Made by a program: the position numbers and the translations under genes. Of a DNA stretch of 64,000 nucleotides, positions 31,058 through 41,689 are shown in pieces; position 1 is the stretch's first letter; each line of letters starts with the position of its first letter. The stretch comes from Rhinopithecus roxellana (Eukaryota; Chordata; Mammalia; Primates; Cercopithecidae). Location of the stretch: contig NC_044559.1 of assembly GCF_007565055.1 (NCBI RefSeq), positions 43,005,022 to 43,069,021 on the forward strand, read 5' to 3'. The notes under the pieces are model-generated. The model saw nothing but the letters and a program-made list of their open reading frames with translations, had not been told where the DNA came from and ran no database searches.

Positions 31058-31378
31058 TTTTTTTTTGTTTGTTTGTTTGAGATAGAGTTTCGCTCTTGGC
31101 TGCCCAGCCTGCCCAGTTGCCCAGGCCGGAGTCCAATGGTGTGATCTCAGCTCACCACAACCTCCGCCTCCTGAGTTCAAGTGATTCTCCTGCCTCAGCC
31201 TCCTGAGTAGCTGGGATTACATGCATGTGCCACCACCCCCGGCTAATTATGTATTTTTAGTAGAGATGGGGTTTCTCCATGTTGGTCAGGCTGATCTCGA
31301 ACTCCCAACCTCAGGTGATCTGCCCACCTCGGCATCCCAAAGTACTCGGATTACAGGTGTGAGTCACCATGCCCGGCC
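31058..31378 (-). mobile_element. Alu with a small internal duplication
   Basis: A T-rich head with TTTG units precedes GAGATAGAGTTTCGCTCTTG, and the element ends ATGCCCGGCC. An extra CTGCCCAGCCTGCCCAGT segment near 31100-31118 duplicates the TGCCCAG portion. Confidence 0.93.
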
Positions 31379-31548
31379 TTTTGAATTGTTTTCAATGAAG
31401 TTGTACATTCATTTACCTCCTTGAATATTTTAAACATAAATGAAGGCTTTGGTACATGGAGCTATAAAATTTTAATTTCGTCTAGGGTAAATACATATTT
31501 CAATTTTGATTTTGAGAGCTGACTTACAATTTTGATTTCCAGGCTTTA

Positions 31549-31675
31549 TTTTTTGAGACAGGGTCTTGTTCTGTTGTCCAGGCTGAAATGCAATGGTGTG
31601 ATCATAGCTCACTGCAGCCTCGACCTCCTGGACTCAGGCAATCTTCCCACATCTGGAGTAGCTACAACTGCAGCT
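31549..31675 (-). mobile_element. Alu left-monomer fragment (FLAM/AluJ-like)
   Basis: GAGACAGGGTCTTGTTCTGT through GATCATAGCTCACTGCAGCC to CAGGCAATCTTCCCACATCT is one antisense Alu monomer. The rest of the dimer is missing. Confidence 0.85.
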
Positions 31676-32310
31676 GTGGTGGTAAACTCCCTGCCACCGC
31701 TTCCTGCTTCTGGCCCCAGAGATCAGCTCTTTAAGTCCACAGAAATGTTTATTTTTTACTTTGGCAGTGTGACTGTGTCTTTTTTGTTTTCTCTTATGAT
31801 TTAGCTGTCATTGCTGTGGTGTTTGGAGCAGAGAGGGATCAATGTGAGCTTATTGTGTCAACTTGACTGGCTAACTCATGATCAAAAATTTTTGCTTTAC
31901 TAATGTCACAAGATAGATGGTCTGACGGGAAACAATTAGAAAATAAAAATAAAAGAAACAATTAGAAAGTAAAAACTTCTTTTATTGGTAAGCAATTGAT
32001 ATTGCTTACATTGAGACAATAAACATTGGTTGTGTTTGCAAATCTTAGTCCAGATGGATCTTCTTTCAGAATTTGTTCTACTCTCACTACCAGTATGATC
32101 ATCAGGTCAGGAGAAAGTATCACTGGTCTTGGCAGTCGGTGGCAGGATGACTTTGCTCTGATCATTTCAAGTTTTGGTATGAAATGGAGATTGTGTCATC
32201 CTTATCTACCTCATTGGCGAGAACATGTGCGAAAGCTCTTTGAAATACATTGGGATGCTATAGCATGGTGAGTGCTATTACTAACGCTCCTTGTTTATAC
32301 TCATGGGAGA
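31676..32310. other. Intergenic DNA, unassigned
   Basis: A direct repeat of AGAAACAATTAGAAA units occurs at 31930-31975. A short TGTGTCAACTTGACTGGCTA near 31855 resembles one end of the solo-LTR family. An 81-codon open frame (32026-32271) ends beside a GTGAGT and was not accepted as an exon. Confidence 0.5.
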
Positions 32311-32440
32311 GGACAGCATTGTGTGGCCCAGGGAAATAGTTTTGGAAGCAGGTGGATCTGTGTTTTGATTCTGGGTTTCCCTTATTCGTTGTGTGATCTT
32401 GGCAGGCAAGTCAGTTAACCTGACTCATCATGAAATAATA
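32311..32440 (+). repeat. MIR relic
   Basis: GTGGATCTGTGTTTTGATTC then GTTGTGTGATCTTGGCAGGC then CAGTTAACCTGACTC follow the MIR central region. Confidence 0.7.
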
Positions 32441-33599
32441 TAATACTGTGTTCTTTTTTTTATCCATTTACCTGGGATGGGACGTTGGCTTCCTCTTTGT
32501 TTCCTATCACCCAAGCACTTCATTAGTGCCAGGTTCCATCTCGGAGTTAAATGAGGAGACCTAAAATGCCCAGGGCACTTTGCCCATTATCAATCTTAAA
32601 TGTGGTTTCTTTTTCCAGGGCTTTATCTATGTGAAGCTGTTCTCGTAATTGCCTTTCATTATTTCTTTTTATTTCTTGGGTATAGGGCCCTAGAACTTGA
32701 AAGTGGTTCTGAGGGACATGTCCAAGGGCCCAGGGAGACCAGAGGAATAGATCAATCTCAGCTATCTCCTGTCCTAGCTCTCCTGCCTTCTCTGCCCACC
32801 ATCTCCAACCATCCCAAGGGCAGGTGTTTGTGATGAGCACAACTATGGTGCTGGCACTTTGTCATCTCTTCTTACTATCATAGTTACATGTACTGGACCA
32901 GGAAGGAATGCATTTAGACTTCGGAACCTCTGTGAGGGGATGGAGAATTCAGATGAGGTGTGGTAAGTAGGAATGTCATTCCTGCCCTGCTGAGAGGTGA
33001 CTGTGATTGACATATATGAATCTGGACTTGGCAACAAGGGACTCGAACAGGGAGCTCTGAGGCCTTGGCTGGTTTTAGCTTCCTCATTGCTGAAAAGGGG
33101 TGCTGCTGTTGATGGTGGCGTGAAGTCCATGGCTGAGGGAATGGCACTTGTTGTTGCTCTGGCTGCACCTGTTCCAGGGAAGGCCCTGGTCCTCGTGCAG
33201 CGGTGGGGATTAGTGGCTCTTTGTTGGGTCTCAGGGCAAGATATCTCAGGATGATACTGCAGTCCCTTCCCTGACTCATTTCTTCTTTAAAGTGGCCTCT
33301 TGAGAGCCTTCTTTGGCCATCTGCTAAGAATCTGACTAATACCAATTCCTTTCTGAATTTTACTTGCTCTAAAAGTCAAGAAACTAAGATGGAGTGACCA
33401 GTATCAATATACTTGCCTTTTCTGGTTTCTGGGTGAAGAAAGATTAGCATTGCTGGAAGGTGAGATGGTTATATTAAATTCATTGCTTCCATGCTAAATC
33501 TTGACAAATATTAAAAGCAAAGGGAAAAGGGGGAGGGGATCCCAACTCAAGCCTGGAAGATTTTGAATGGCTAGAAAATCATAGCATTAAGACACAATA
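32441..33599. other. Intergenic DNA with antisense open frames
   Basis: This moderately GC-rich unique sequence holds three overlapping open frames on the - strand (32547-32840, 32843-33130, 32914-33345; up to 143 codons). None has a domain that I recognise. No splice structure or A-tail is evident, so no gene is called. Confidence 0.5.
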
Positions 33600-34320
33600 A
33601 ACATCAATCTCCAGGTATGTTATAATTTTATTTTTTTAAGATAACACTGAATGACTGTAACTGCTTTTGTATTGGAGCAGGGAAGCCGTACCCGAACTTG
33701 AAAATCTTTCATCTGTTATCCCTAATGCATACTCACAAGCACATCGCAGTCTTGAGGAAGTACAATTAAAAAGGGGGTAATCCTTTTTTCAAGTCCTCAG
33801 GTTTAATTTTCCTGATTATGGTAGATTATGAGTCATTCTGGGTCTTGGTCTCCAAGAGAGACAGCGCCTTCCCTTCAGTCCCTTTCAACAGTTGTTTATG
33901 GCAGTTTCAGCCTCTTTCTGCCTCTCGGAGGCTCTTTATTTTTAAAGCAAGGCAGACAAGGCCTAAAATTATTCCATTAAAGAGGGGAAATTTTTGTAAT
34001 GGGACTTAGAGTGCTTTGCAGAAGTGCAGGCAAGTTTCTTCAATATCCTGAGCATTATTCGCTCATTTAGTTAAATGATGTTTCTAATTCCCTGGTAATT
34101 ACGTGTAATGAGGCACTTTTTCTCTTCTTGATGAGACTTTAGCTTAATATGAGATGGCGTATTTTTTTCTTTTCTTTTTTTTTTTCCATGGGGATAATTA
34201 CCCCTTCCCAGGAAAAGCAGGGTTTGTTGTGCAGAATATAGCAAATTATTTTATTTCCTGCCATCTTGACTGCCAGTAAATTATAAAATTAAGTTTCAGT
34301 GGCGCATTAGCACCATTTTG
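33600..34320. promoter_or_regulatory. Candidate conserved non-coding element
   Basis: This is unique, repeat-free AT-rich sequence with homeodomain-like TAATTA and TTAAT cores, for example CTGGTAATTACGTGTAATGA at 34091-34110. There is no long open frame. The regulatory role is inference based only on its composition and lack of transposons. Confidence 0.3.
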
Positions 34321-34339
34321 GAAAAGGCTCAAGACTCCA

Positions 34340-34396
34340 TTTTTTCTTTTACTTTCTTTCTTTTTCTTTTTCTCTTTCTTTCTTTCTTTTTTTCTC
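34340..34396 (+). repeat. TTTC-rich simple repeat
   Basis: A pyrimidine tract of TTTC and TTTTTC units spans about 55 bp. Confidence 0.85.
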
Positions 34397-35019
34397 AATT
34401 CATGTACTGCTGTCCTCTGGGACTGTAGAGGCTATTATTCATAGAACAGATACTTTTTTCCTGCCAATTCCTAGTATTCAGATGTATTGAAGCAGCAACA
34501 TAGGTTTAATTTTTCAGGATTATATCCAGTGTAGAATGTTCTTATAAGCATCTTTGTGTTCAGGTAGTTATCATCATAAAGTTAAGTAATATGTCCCCTC
34601 TTTTCTCTGGTCTCCTCTCTCTCCTCCTTTGGATGTCAACTTACCTATTTTTGTGCAATGCTTTAATTAGGTGCAAAGCAACTAAATTTGAATCACATGA
34701 AGGTGGTGACACCAACTCTTAAAAGGCAAGAAACTCTGTTAATATAGTCACTCTACTTAACTCTGTTGTTAAAAAGCAAATTTAAAGAGAAGAGAAAAAA
34801 ATATGGGGAGAGCACCATTTAATTAAGGACAATGTCATGCCTAACTGGTTTTCTGGATTTAGTTATTTTTACCAGTTTTAAGAATTATATGTTTGTGTGT
34901 GTGTTTGTGCCAATGCACACTTCTACCATTTTTTATTTTTGTGTGTGCAGAAGAAACATTTCTTTGGAAGAAGCAGCCTAATGAGATGGAAAGAGGAAAA
35001 GAGAGCTTTAGCCGGGGAG
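34397..35019. other. Intergenic DNA, no feature recognised
   Basis: AT-rich unique sequence. A short GT run lies at 34893-34907. Confidence 0.55.
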
Positions 35020-35140
35020 CCAGGGTGCTGGAGTTGTAGGGTAAACTCCATTTACTCCCAACTGACTGTGTGCTTTGGGCAAGACAACCTTTTTGAGCTT
35101 CACTTCCCTCCTGTTTAAATGCATGAGTCGCAGCAGAGGA
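35020..35140 (+). repeat. MIR relic
   Basis: GCTGGAGTTGTAGGGTAAAC, ACTGACTGTGTGCTTTGGGC and TTTTTGAGCTTCACTTCCCT follow the MIR order. Confidence 0.65.
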
Positions 35141-35395
35141 TCTCTAGTCTTCAGAAACTTAAAAGGTCTTCCTATCAGTTACCAAAAGAACCATGTGTTG
35201 GGGTTATAGCAAAGTAAGCCCAGATTTAAAGTTTGTGGTTGGATTGTTGTTGTCATTTTGTGCTCCCCACCACCTGCTCTATCATCCCTTGTGAAGATGC
35301 TGGTTTCCAGGGGTCCAGGTGCCACCATCTCCTGTCTTGCTGATGGTCTTATGGTTCCTGTTTGGGTTCTACTAAACTTCCAGGCCTGGAAAGTT

Positions 35396-35675
35396 GGGAG
35401 ATGCCACCAGTGCCCTGTCCACATAGGATCAGTGTTTCAGGTGTGAGTAAACCAGGGTCATTCGCTGCAGAGGGAGATGCCACCCAGTCCCCTGTCCACA
35501 CAGGGTCTGTGTTTCAGGTGTGAGTGAACTGGGGTCCTTTACTGCAGAGGAAGATGCCACCCAGTGCCCCGTCCACCCAGGACCAGTTTCAGGTGTGAGT
35601 GAACCGGGATGTCCTGTCCACACAGGGCTGGTGTTTCAGGTGTGAATGAACTGGGGTCCTTCACTGCAGCCCTCA
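35396..35675 (+). repeat. Minisatellite, 76-77 bp unit, about 3.7 copies
   Basis: Units start at 35396, 35472 and 35549, followed by a partial unit. Each carries GATGCCACC, CTGTCCAC, GTTTCAGGTGTGAGT and CACTGCAG-like blocks. The third unit is shortened after its GTTTCAGGTGTGAGT block. Open frames on the - strand across it (such as 35429-35754) are artefacts. Confidence 0.92.
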
Positions 35676-36129
35676 GTTTCCCTTGAGTCATGGGTAGCCT
35701 AATAGTTTCCTTTTCTTGAGGGTAGCCAGATAATTCTTTTGTTTGTTTGCACATTTGAAATCAACAGCAGTGTTCTGAAAATAATACTGTCCTTTTCAGA
35801 CAAATGGTAAGAGACTGATGTGAGCTGATTTCTTCATGTTTGGGGAATGGGGGATGTTTACCAAAATGACAAGTCTTTCTCACTTGTATAATTAGCCTGC
35901 AATAAAAACCTTCCATCTGGAGTTTTTATTTTAAGAAACTGCTGTTTGGAATAATTCTGTTATAGGATAGTTATGTTGGTCACTTCACTTTTTCACTTAG
36001 GATCACCGAGGAGGCTCATGCCTGCTTCCTGATGGGTCCTCCATAGGCCTAGCTCCAGGCACGTGCCTTCTCAGCTCAGCACCATGTAGGAGCTCCATGC
36101 TGACCACATCACAGTGTAAACTCTGAATC

Positions 36130-36365
36130 TCAGCGTGGACCAGAGGTGGGCCCAGAGTCAGATGGATTCAGGTCTGAGTCTTAGATCTGCCGTTCACAGA
36201 TTCTGTGATCTTGGGCAAGTTGCTTATCTTTTCTGAGCCTGTTTTCTCATCTTAAAAATGAGCATCACAATAATACCTCATCAAGTAAAATAAGATACAC
36301 GTAAGGCACAGAGCTTGGGACTTAACTGCTGAGTAATGTGAACTGCTAGTATTATTATTGCTGTT
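36130..36365 (+). repeat. MIR, nearly full length
   Basis: GATGGATTCAGGTCTGAGTC, TGTGATCTTGGGCAAGTTGC, TTTTCTCATCTTAAAAATGA and a CACAGAGCTTGG end match MIR over most of its length. Confidence 0.85.
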
Positions 36366-36514
36366 GTTAGGATTACTACCTCACCTTCTACTGCTTGCCT
36401 AGAGGTATGTGTGCCACATCCCAGCCACTGGTCCTTAACTCATCCCAGGCTCTCCTGTCCTTGTGCCTCTGTTGATACAGGTTTCTCTGCCCAGCATATT
36501 TTCCCTTTCTCACT

Positions 36515-36640
36515 TCCCCTGCCATTCATTCATTCATCTCCATTCATTTATTCATCTCCATTCATTTATTCATCAAATACTTATGGAGAGCATCCATGAT
36601 GTGCTAGTCCTGTTGGCCTGTTGGGCTCATCTCAGACACA
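36515..36640 (-). repeat. LINE-2 3' relic with a short tandem duplication
   Basis: CATTCATTCATTCATCTCCA is followed by two further CATTTATTCATCTCCATT-like units and ATCAAATACTTATGGAGAGC, resembling antisense L2 3' sequence. Confidence 0.6.
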
Positions 36641-36959
36641 GCTTTGGTGACTGTCCTAGTGGGAAAGGCCCTCTGTATCCCCCACAGGCCCGCAGGCCCA
36701 TGCTTTGCTGTGGCCACATATAACATACAGGGCCCTCTCTCAGTCACTCCTGTTCTCCTCTTTTCCACATTGGTCCTAGTACAGCATCTCCCATGGAGAA
36801 GCTATGTGAACAGAGACTGAATTGAGGGAAATCACTTTTGGAATCCCAGCCCTCTCCTCAGGCCCCGGTGGAGCATGATCTGTGCTGTGGATGAAGTCTG
36901 TTGGCACAGCGAGTCCCTGGGATGGAACCTGCACTCACTGCTTGACCCATGGCTGGGTG

Positions 36960-37200
36960 AGTGGCGAAGCGGTCAGCACAAGCTTCTAGCCCAGGCTTCC
37001 CTCTTAGCAGCATGTGGCCTTGGGCATGTCACAGAGTCTCCCTGCCCTCTCCCCCATTTTCTCTTCTGTCAACTGAGCATAACTGATGCTACAATCTCAC
37101 TGACAGATGGTGAGTGAGGACAGAGTGAGTGGGCATGTGAGGCACTTAGCTCCATGCGTAGCTCACCGATGTTGGCCGCTCTTGTTATCATTACAATGAT
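36960..37200 (+). repeat. MIR relic
   Basis: AGCATGTGGCCTTGGGCATG, then TTCTCTTCTGTCAACTGAGC, then a GAGGCACTTAGC segment follow the MIR order. Confidence 0.65.
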
Positions 37201-37221
37201 GATTATTAGCCTTTCTACGTG

Positions 37222-37390
37222 AGAGATTCTCAAACCTGGCTGCTACCCATGAGAATCATGTGGACAGCCCTTAAACAAAGATTCCTGGGCTACCCCTTGA
37301 TCTTCTGCATCAGAACGGCCAAGATGGAGTCCGGGAAGGTGTTAGCTACATGCTTTTAGGATGACTCTGATGCCCAACCTGGGAACCCAC
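37222..37390. mobile_element. hAT-type MITE (MER5A-like)
   Basis: GATTCTCAAACCTGGCTGCT followed by ATGAGAATCATGTGGA, and a CTCTGATGCCCAACCTGGGA end, resemble the MER5-type terminal sequences. The two ends are roughly inverted. It is diverged. Confidence 0.6.
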
Positions 37391-37469
37391 AAGGGGCATA
37401 CTCCCGGCATGGGCAGTGTCTGTGTTTAGTGGGTCCAAATACTGCCCTGTTGAATAAAGAAGTGTACTC

Positions 37470-37890
37470 TGTACTGGGTTGAACAGTGTCCCCTCCCAAA
37501 ATTCCTGTCCACCTGGAATCCATGAATGTAACCTTATTTGGAAATAGGGTTTTTGCAGATATAATCAAGTTAAGATGAAGTCATGCTGGAATAAGGTGAA
37601 CCATAAATTCAATGTAACTGGGCATCCTTATAAGAAAAGGGGAACTTTGTACACAGAAACAGACATAGATGGAAGTTGGTCATTTGCCTGTGGAGGCAGA
37701 GATTGGAGTGATGCTGCCACAAGCCAAGAAACAGCTACCAGAAGCTGAAATAGTCAAGGATGAGTCCTTCTCTAGAGGCTCTGGGAGGGGCAGACTTCTG
37801 ACCTCCAGAACTGCGAGAGAATACGTTCCTATCGTTTGCACTCCTCAAGTTGGGGATGATTTGTTATGGCAGCCCTAGGAAATGAATACA
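37470..37890 (+). mobile_element. MLT1-type LTR (ERVL-MaLR)
   Basis: TGTACTGGGTTGAACAGTGT, AACCTTATTTGGAAATAGGG, ATCCTTATAAGAAAAGGGGA and CCTCCAGAACTGCGAGAGAA are in the order of MLT1 LTRs, ending CCTAGGAAATGAATACA. It is a solo LTR. Open frames inside it (37669-37878) are not genes. Confidence 0.85.
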
Positions 37891-38284
37891 GGCTGCAAGT
37901 CACCTTCCAAGAATCCTGCGTTGAGGCAAAAACTCTGCTGATAGGGCTCACTTTGTGAATAGTTGACATGATTCCAGCTTTATAAACACCAATTCAAATT
38001 TTAGAAGAGAATTTTCCCCTCTGGGCAAAACGGGTGTTGACGTATTTTTAAAAATGGGACTTAAATGCTGAGGATATAGGGCACCTCTGGCCCATATGGG
38101 ACTAGCTGAGTCCCAGGTCTTCTGTCTGCCCAGTCAGGCCTGAGCATGTTCAGGGAGGAGGCTGACAACTGTCTGGGCAGATGCACACCTCCATTTGTGT
38201 ATTGCTACCTTTCTAGAGCCTCAGGGATGCTCGGTGGACACCTCACAGGAGGCGAGATTGATGGAGCAGGTTCTAGTCTTAGCT

Positions 38285-38450
38285 GTCTTCTTCCTTCCAG
38301 AAGGTTCCTGGACAAGTCATCTGATCTCGTGGAACCCAAGTTTCTCCACCTCTAAATGGAACACACTAAATTGTTATGAGTGAGCATCAAAGGAAATCAA
38401 GAATGTGTGATTTAGCTCTGCATGCAACGGGCTCTCGAGATAATTTTCAT
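38285..38450 (+). repeat. MIR relic (candidate)
   Basis: GACAAGTCATCTGATCTCGT and AAGTTTCTCCACCTCTAAAT resemble the MIR middle region. Confidence 0.55.
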
Positions 38451-38859
38451 TACAGTTATTTTGACTCCAGTTTGGTGAGTTGACTACCCCAGGTTTTGAA
38501 ATGAACACAGGGAGGCAGAATGCGTGTTGTAATCCCAGGCTACAATTCTGGAGCCTTTATTGAAGGAGAAGACATTTTTTATTTGTAAGAATGAAAAACG
38601 GAAGGCGGGGAGCCTATGTGGCATGGAGTTCAAGAAATGGAGCAGCTGGCCCCTGGCAATCGGAAGGCCCACAGCAGATTCTGCAAACCTCTCTGGAGTT
38701 TCTGCTTGAGTTCCTGTTTGCTGCTGTGAGCCCCTCACTCTCTTATTGCTGAGACACCTTCACCATGGCTCAGGGGCCACGTGCTATTCCTCAGGTGGCG
38801 GAGGAGGGCAGAGACCGAGGGAGTTGGTGAAAAGGAGAGGGCTGGAAAATTCCTCTTAG
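38451..38859. other. Intergenic DNA, no feature recognised
   Basis: Unique sequence. An 84-codon - strand frame at 38484-38738 has no recognisable content. Confidence 0.5.
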
Positions 38860-39230
38860 CATAAGAATAAACAGTGATTTGAATATTCAGTTGTGAGGGT
38901 TATAAATAACTGTGAGTTTTCATTGACGTGTAAGCGGTGATACATTTTGTACAATAATTAGTTATTTGATTACTTTTGTTTTAGCCTGAAGTAGAGGACA
39001 ATTGACAAATGTGAATACCTCTGAGACTGATGGGGCGCAGTAAACTAACTTTATTTATTACAAAATGCAATTTTATTAATATGAATTGACAGTAATTAAT
39101 TTGCTAGTGTTGATGTTGTTAATAATTGCATGTAATTTATGAAATATTCATGCTAGAGCAGAATGAAATAATGCATAGGTCCTCTGGCTTGTTTGTTAAG
39201 TCTGTGAATATTTCAACAAAGCCTTTCTAA
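38860..39230. promoter_or_regulatory. Candidate conserved non-coding element rich in ATTA motifs
   Basis: The block is unique, AT-rich and dense in homeodomain-type cores, such as AATAATTAGTTATTTGATTA, GACAGTAATTAATTTGC and TAATAATTGCATGTAATTTA. It has no transposon signature and no coding potential. The regulatory role is inference. Confidence 0.35.
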
Positions 39231-39459
39231 TTCAATGTATTCATAGTACAGTGGTTTGAAATCCCACAAAATTACCAAAAATATTTTAATTTCTTATTTG
39301 AGTGTTTCTTAACTTGACTTCCAGGCATGTCCAGGGATACTGTGTTTATACTGCAGGGCACCATGAAACTTCCTGAAATTAAATGGAGGAGGTGTTTTCT
39401 TGAGAGCCTCCCCCAGAAGATTAAGTACCAGTGCATTGTCTAACTTAATCTTCATAAAA

Positions 39460-39605
39460 GCTCCAAAAATACTTTATTCCCATTTCATAGATACGGAAAT
39501 CAAGGCTGAAGAGATGTCATCGTTGCTGGTCCCACTAAGTTGAAGTGTCAGAGGTAAGAATCAACTCTTGTCCTCTGGCTTCTAAATCCAGGACCCATGG
39601 AGTAA
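39460..39605 (-). repeat. MIR relic
   Basis: TTATTCCCATTTCATAGATACGG followed by GGTAAGAATCAACTCTTGTC and CTAAATCCAGGACCCATGG is antisense MIR. A T-run follows at 39630-39649. Confidence 0.65.
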
Positions 39606-39649
39606 AATCTAATTTTGCCTTTATTCCAATTTTTTTTTTTTTTTTTTTC

Positions 39650-40100
39650 TGAATGGAAGTATGGACTGTTTCCCTCTCCTAATTCAGTTTGGCCCTCTTG
39701 TTCCTAGAAAAGGATTGTAATTAGAGGGCATCACAATTGAATTCAGCTAATGTGATCAGCAACATGGGGGCCCCGCTGGAGCCTGTGGTCAGGCTCTGTG
39801 GAGGCGCTTCAGTCTGCTGTCTTGCTTTGGAGACCCCCTCCCCACTCTGAGGGCTGCAGGCCAGTGGCCAGGAGGTGGCTGTATTTAGGAAGAGGCAGCT
39901 GTGAGGTGCTGGCACATGCTCTAAACCCCCTAAGAATTCAGGTCTCCGTTCCTAACTCCAGGGCTGACTTCCTGGGCCTGCACTGTGTTTCCGGGCTGAG
40001 AAGGGCTCCACATTTGGTTCAGTGCTCTAGTGTCACCAATCCTTAGTAACTTTTGAACAAGGACCCTACATTTTCAAGTTCCCTGGCTCCGCAAATTATG
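39650..40100. other. Intergenic DNA, no feature recognised
   Basis: GC content is moderate and no repeat was named. Open frames at 39721-40046 show no domain. Confidence 0.5.
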
Positions 40101-40220
40101 TAGTCACTTCTCTCTTCCCTCTGGGACTCTAAGAAGTTATTTCGCTTCTCTGAGCCTCAGCTCTTCATCTGGGAAATGGGGACGAGATGTTTTACTCTCT
40201 CAGGTTCTAGAGGGCGATGA
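40101..40220 (+). repeat. MIR relic
   Basis: AAGTTATTTCGCTTCTCTGA, GCCTCAGCTCTTCATCTGGG and AAATGGGGACGAG follow the MIR middle. Confidence 0.7.
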
Positions 40221-40615
40221 ATGAACGCACGCCCAAAATGCCTTTTACATTCTGCAGCCCGGGGCCAACGCCAGGGGTTTGTTTCAGAGTGTTGTCTTCC
40301 AGTGAGAGCTGCAGAAGGACGACCACAGGAGCCTGAGTGTCCAGAGCTCTTTCTCAGCCCCTTTGACCCGCATCCCAGGGCAGAGGCATCGAAAAAAGAC
40401 CTAAGTCCACGTATAATCCAAGGCAATAAATGTGCTCCACATTCTTGGCTGGGGGTCTGGGAGGTTAGCACCGAAGCCATCGCATGGGAAGGTGTAAGGT
40501 TTGAGAAAGCACCACCATTACCTGTGTGTTGTCACCCCCCAGGCGTGTTCCCTATTTGTTTTGAGAAGAAAATGAAAGAAAAAATTTTCTGCACAAAGTT
40601 TCCAACTGGCAAACA
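40221..40615. other. Intergenic DNA with overlapping open frames
   Basis: Overlapping frames on both strands (40157-40480 -, 40221-40685 +) are open for over 100 codons in moderately GC-rich DNA. No domain is recognisable, and the + frame runs into MIR sequence. No gene is called. Confidence 0.5.
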
Positions 40616-40790
40616 TTTTTCCAGCTGTGAGACCTTGGACACATTTTCATCTCAGAGCTGTTTCTTCTTTTGTAAAATGATGTAATAATTGCAGTTATCT
40701 CCCTGGGCTGTGGTGGGTATTAGATACGAAAATGCAAGTAGAACTCACAGAGATTGGCCTATCAGAAGCACTCAGTAACAGTTAGCTTTG
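40616..40790 (+). repeat. MIR relic
   Basis: CAGCTGTGAGACCTTGGACA, TTTCTTCTTTTGTAAAATGA and CAGAAGCACTCAGTAACAGT match MIR in order. Confidence 0.75.
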
Positions 40791-40857
40791 CTTTGTTTTC
40801 TTCTTGTGATTGTCATTCTTTAATAAAATTTATGCTGCTCACAGAGCTCTGTCATTT

Positions 40858-41148
40858 ATTTATGTTTTTGAGACAGGGTCTTGCTCTATCCCTCAGGGTG
40901 GAGGGCAGTGGTGTGGTCATGCTTCATTGCAGCCTCTGCTTCCTGGACTCAAGCAATCCTCCCATCTCAGCCTCCCAAGTAATTGGGATTACAGTAGTGC
41001 ACTGTAACATCTGGCTAATTTTTGTATTTTTTTGTGTGGAGACGGGGTTTTGCCATGTTGCCCAGGCTGGTCTTTAACGCCTGAGCAATCCCCATGTCTC
41101 GGCCTCGCACAGTGTTGGGATTACAGGCATGAGCCACCACACCCAGCT
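40858..41148 (-). mobile_element. AluJ-like element
   Basis: TTTGAGACAGGGTCTTGCTC to CACCACACCCAGCT is a diverged full antisense Alu. The tail is short and mutated, as expected of an old copy. Confidence 0.92.
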
Positions 41149-41689
41149 AACTCTGTTATTTTTGACAGGGTGGATGAAGGGTTAAGGTTGAGGTGAGAAG
41201 GTAGAATTGGTCTTGTCACTCTAGGCCTGCCTAGCCCTTCTTGCTCACCTAACTCCCCCATTTTCTCACTCTGTTTCTCCTCCCTGAGTATCTGGGGAGA
41301 CTTGCACCCTACCACCTCCAACCCCCAACACCTGGAGAGGGAATTCAGGTGGGAGTTGGGCTACCACGCTGCAGGCTGCTTCTTTTCCCCAGAACCTTGA
41401 TTTTTACTCCTCAGACCTCATCTCAGTGATCTTCCTGCACTGGGATTGTGGTTAAATGTCTGTACTCAGGATCCACATGAGGGTGAGCCGCTTATGGAGG
41501 GAGAGCACTTTTCCTCCACCTCATCCCAGGCCTAGCTCAGCAAGGGCCCTGCCCTGGCTGATTCCCAGTGAACACCTGTTGAATAAACAGGGAAACCGAA
41601 CCTTGATAGGAAAGGGGTGTCTGCATGTAGAGAACACCTCTTTTTCTTTTTTTCTTCCTTCTCATTTTTTCCTTTGTCTTTTTTTAACC
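41149..41689. other. Intergenic DNA, no feature recognised
   Basis: Unique sequence with a pyrimidine-rich end at 41640-41685. Confidence 0.5.

Larger units (their letters stand above)
28230..31548 (-). mobile_element. Old L1 (L1M class), antisense, broken by three insertions
   Basis: AT-rich sequence follows antisense L1 ORF2 order: AATGGCAGTGTAGTCAGAGT, then a CTTTATGTAATTTG segment, then AAAGATAGTTTAGCTGGATA, then TCTAATCCAGAATTTATTTC. It is interrupted by an Alu (28964-29261), a solo LTR (30086-30595) and another Alu (31058-31378). No coding capacity remains. Confidence 0.8.

Noticed and set aside
32026..32271. 81-codon frame ending beside GTGAGT, considered as an exon
   Set aside because: The donor-like sequence exists, but no matching acceptor or partner exon was found and the protein text is not familiar.
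32914..33345. 143-codon - strand frame as a possible gene or retropseudogene
   Set aside because: No recognisable domain, A-tail, parental gene or splice signals were seen, and two other frames overlap it. It was kept only as a low-interest finding.
35396..35675. Regularly spaced repeat considered as CRISPR-like
   Set aside because: There are no unique spacers between short repeats; the whole 76-77 bp unit repeats. The genome is a primate nuclear genome.
40221..40685. 154-codon + frame
   Set aside because: It runs into MIR sequence at its 3' end, has no known domain, and an open frame over 100 codons lies opposite it.
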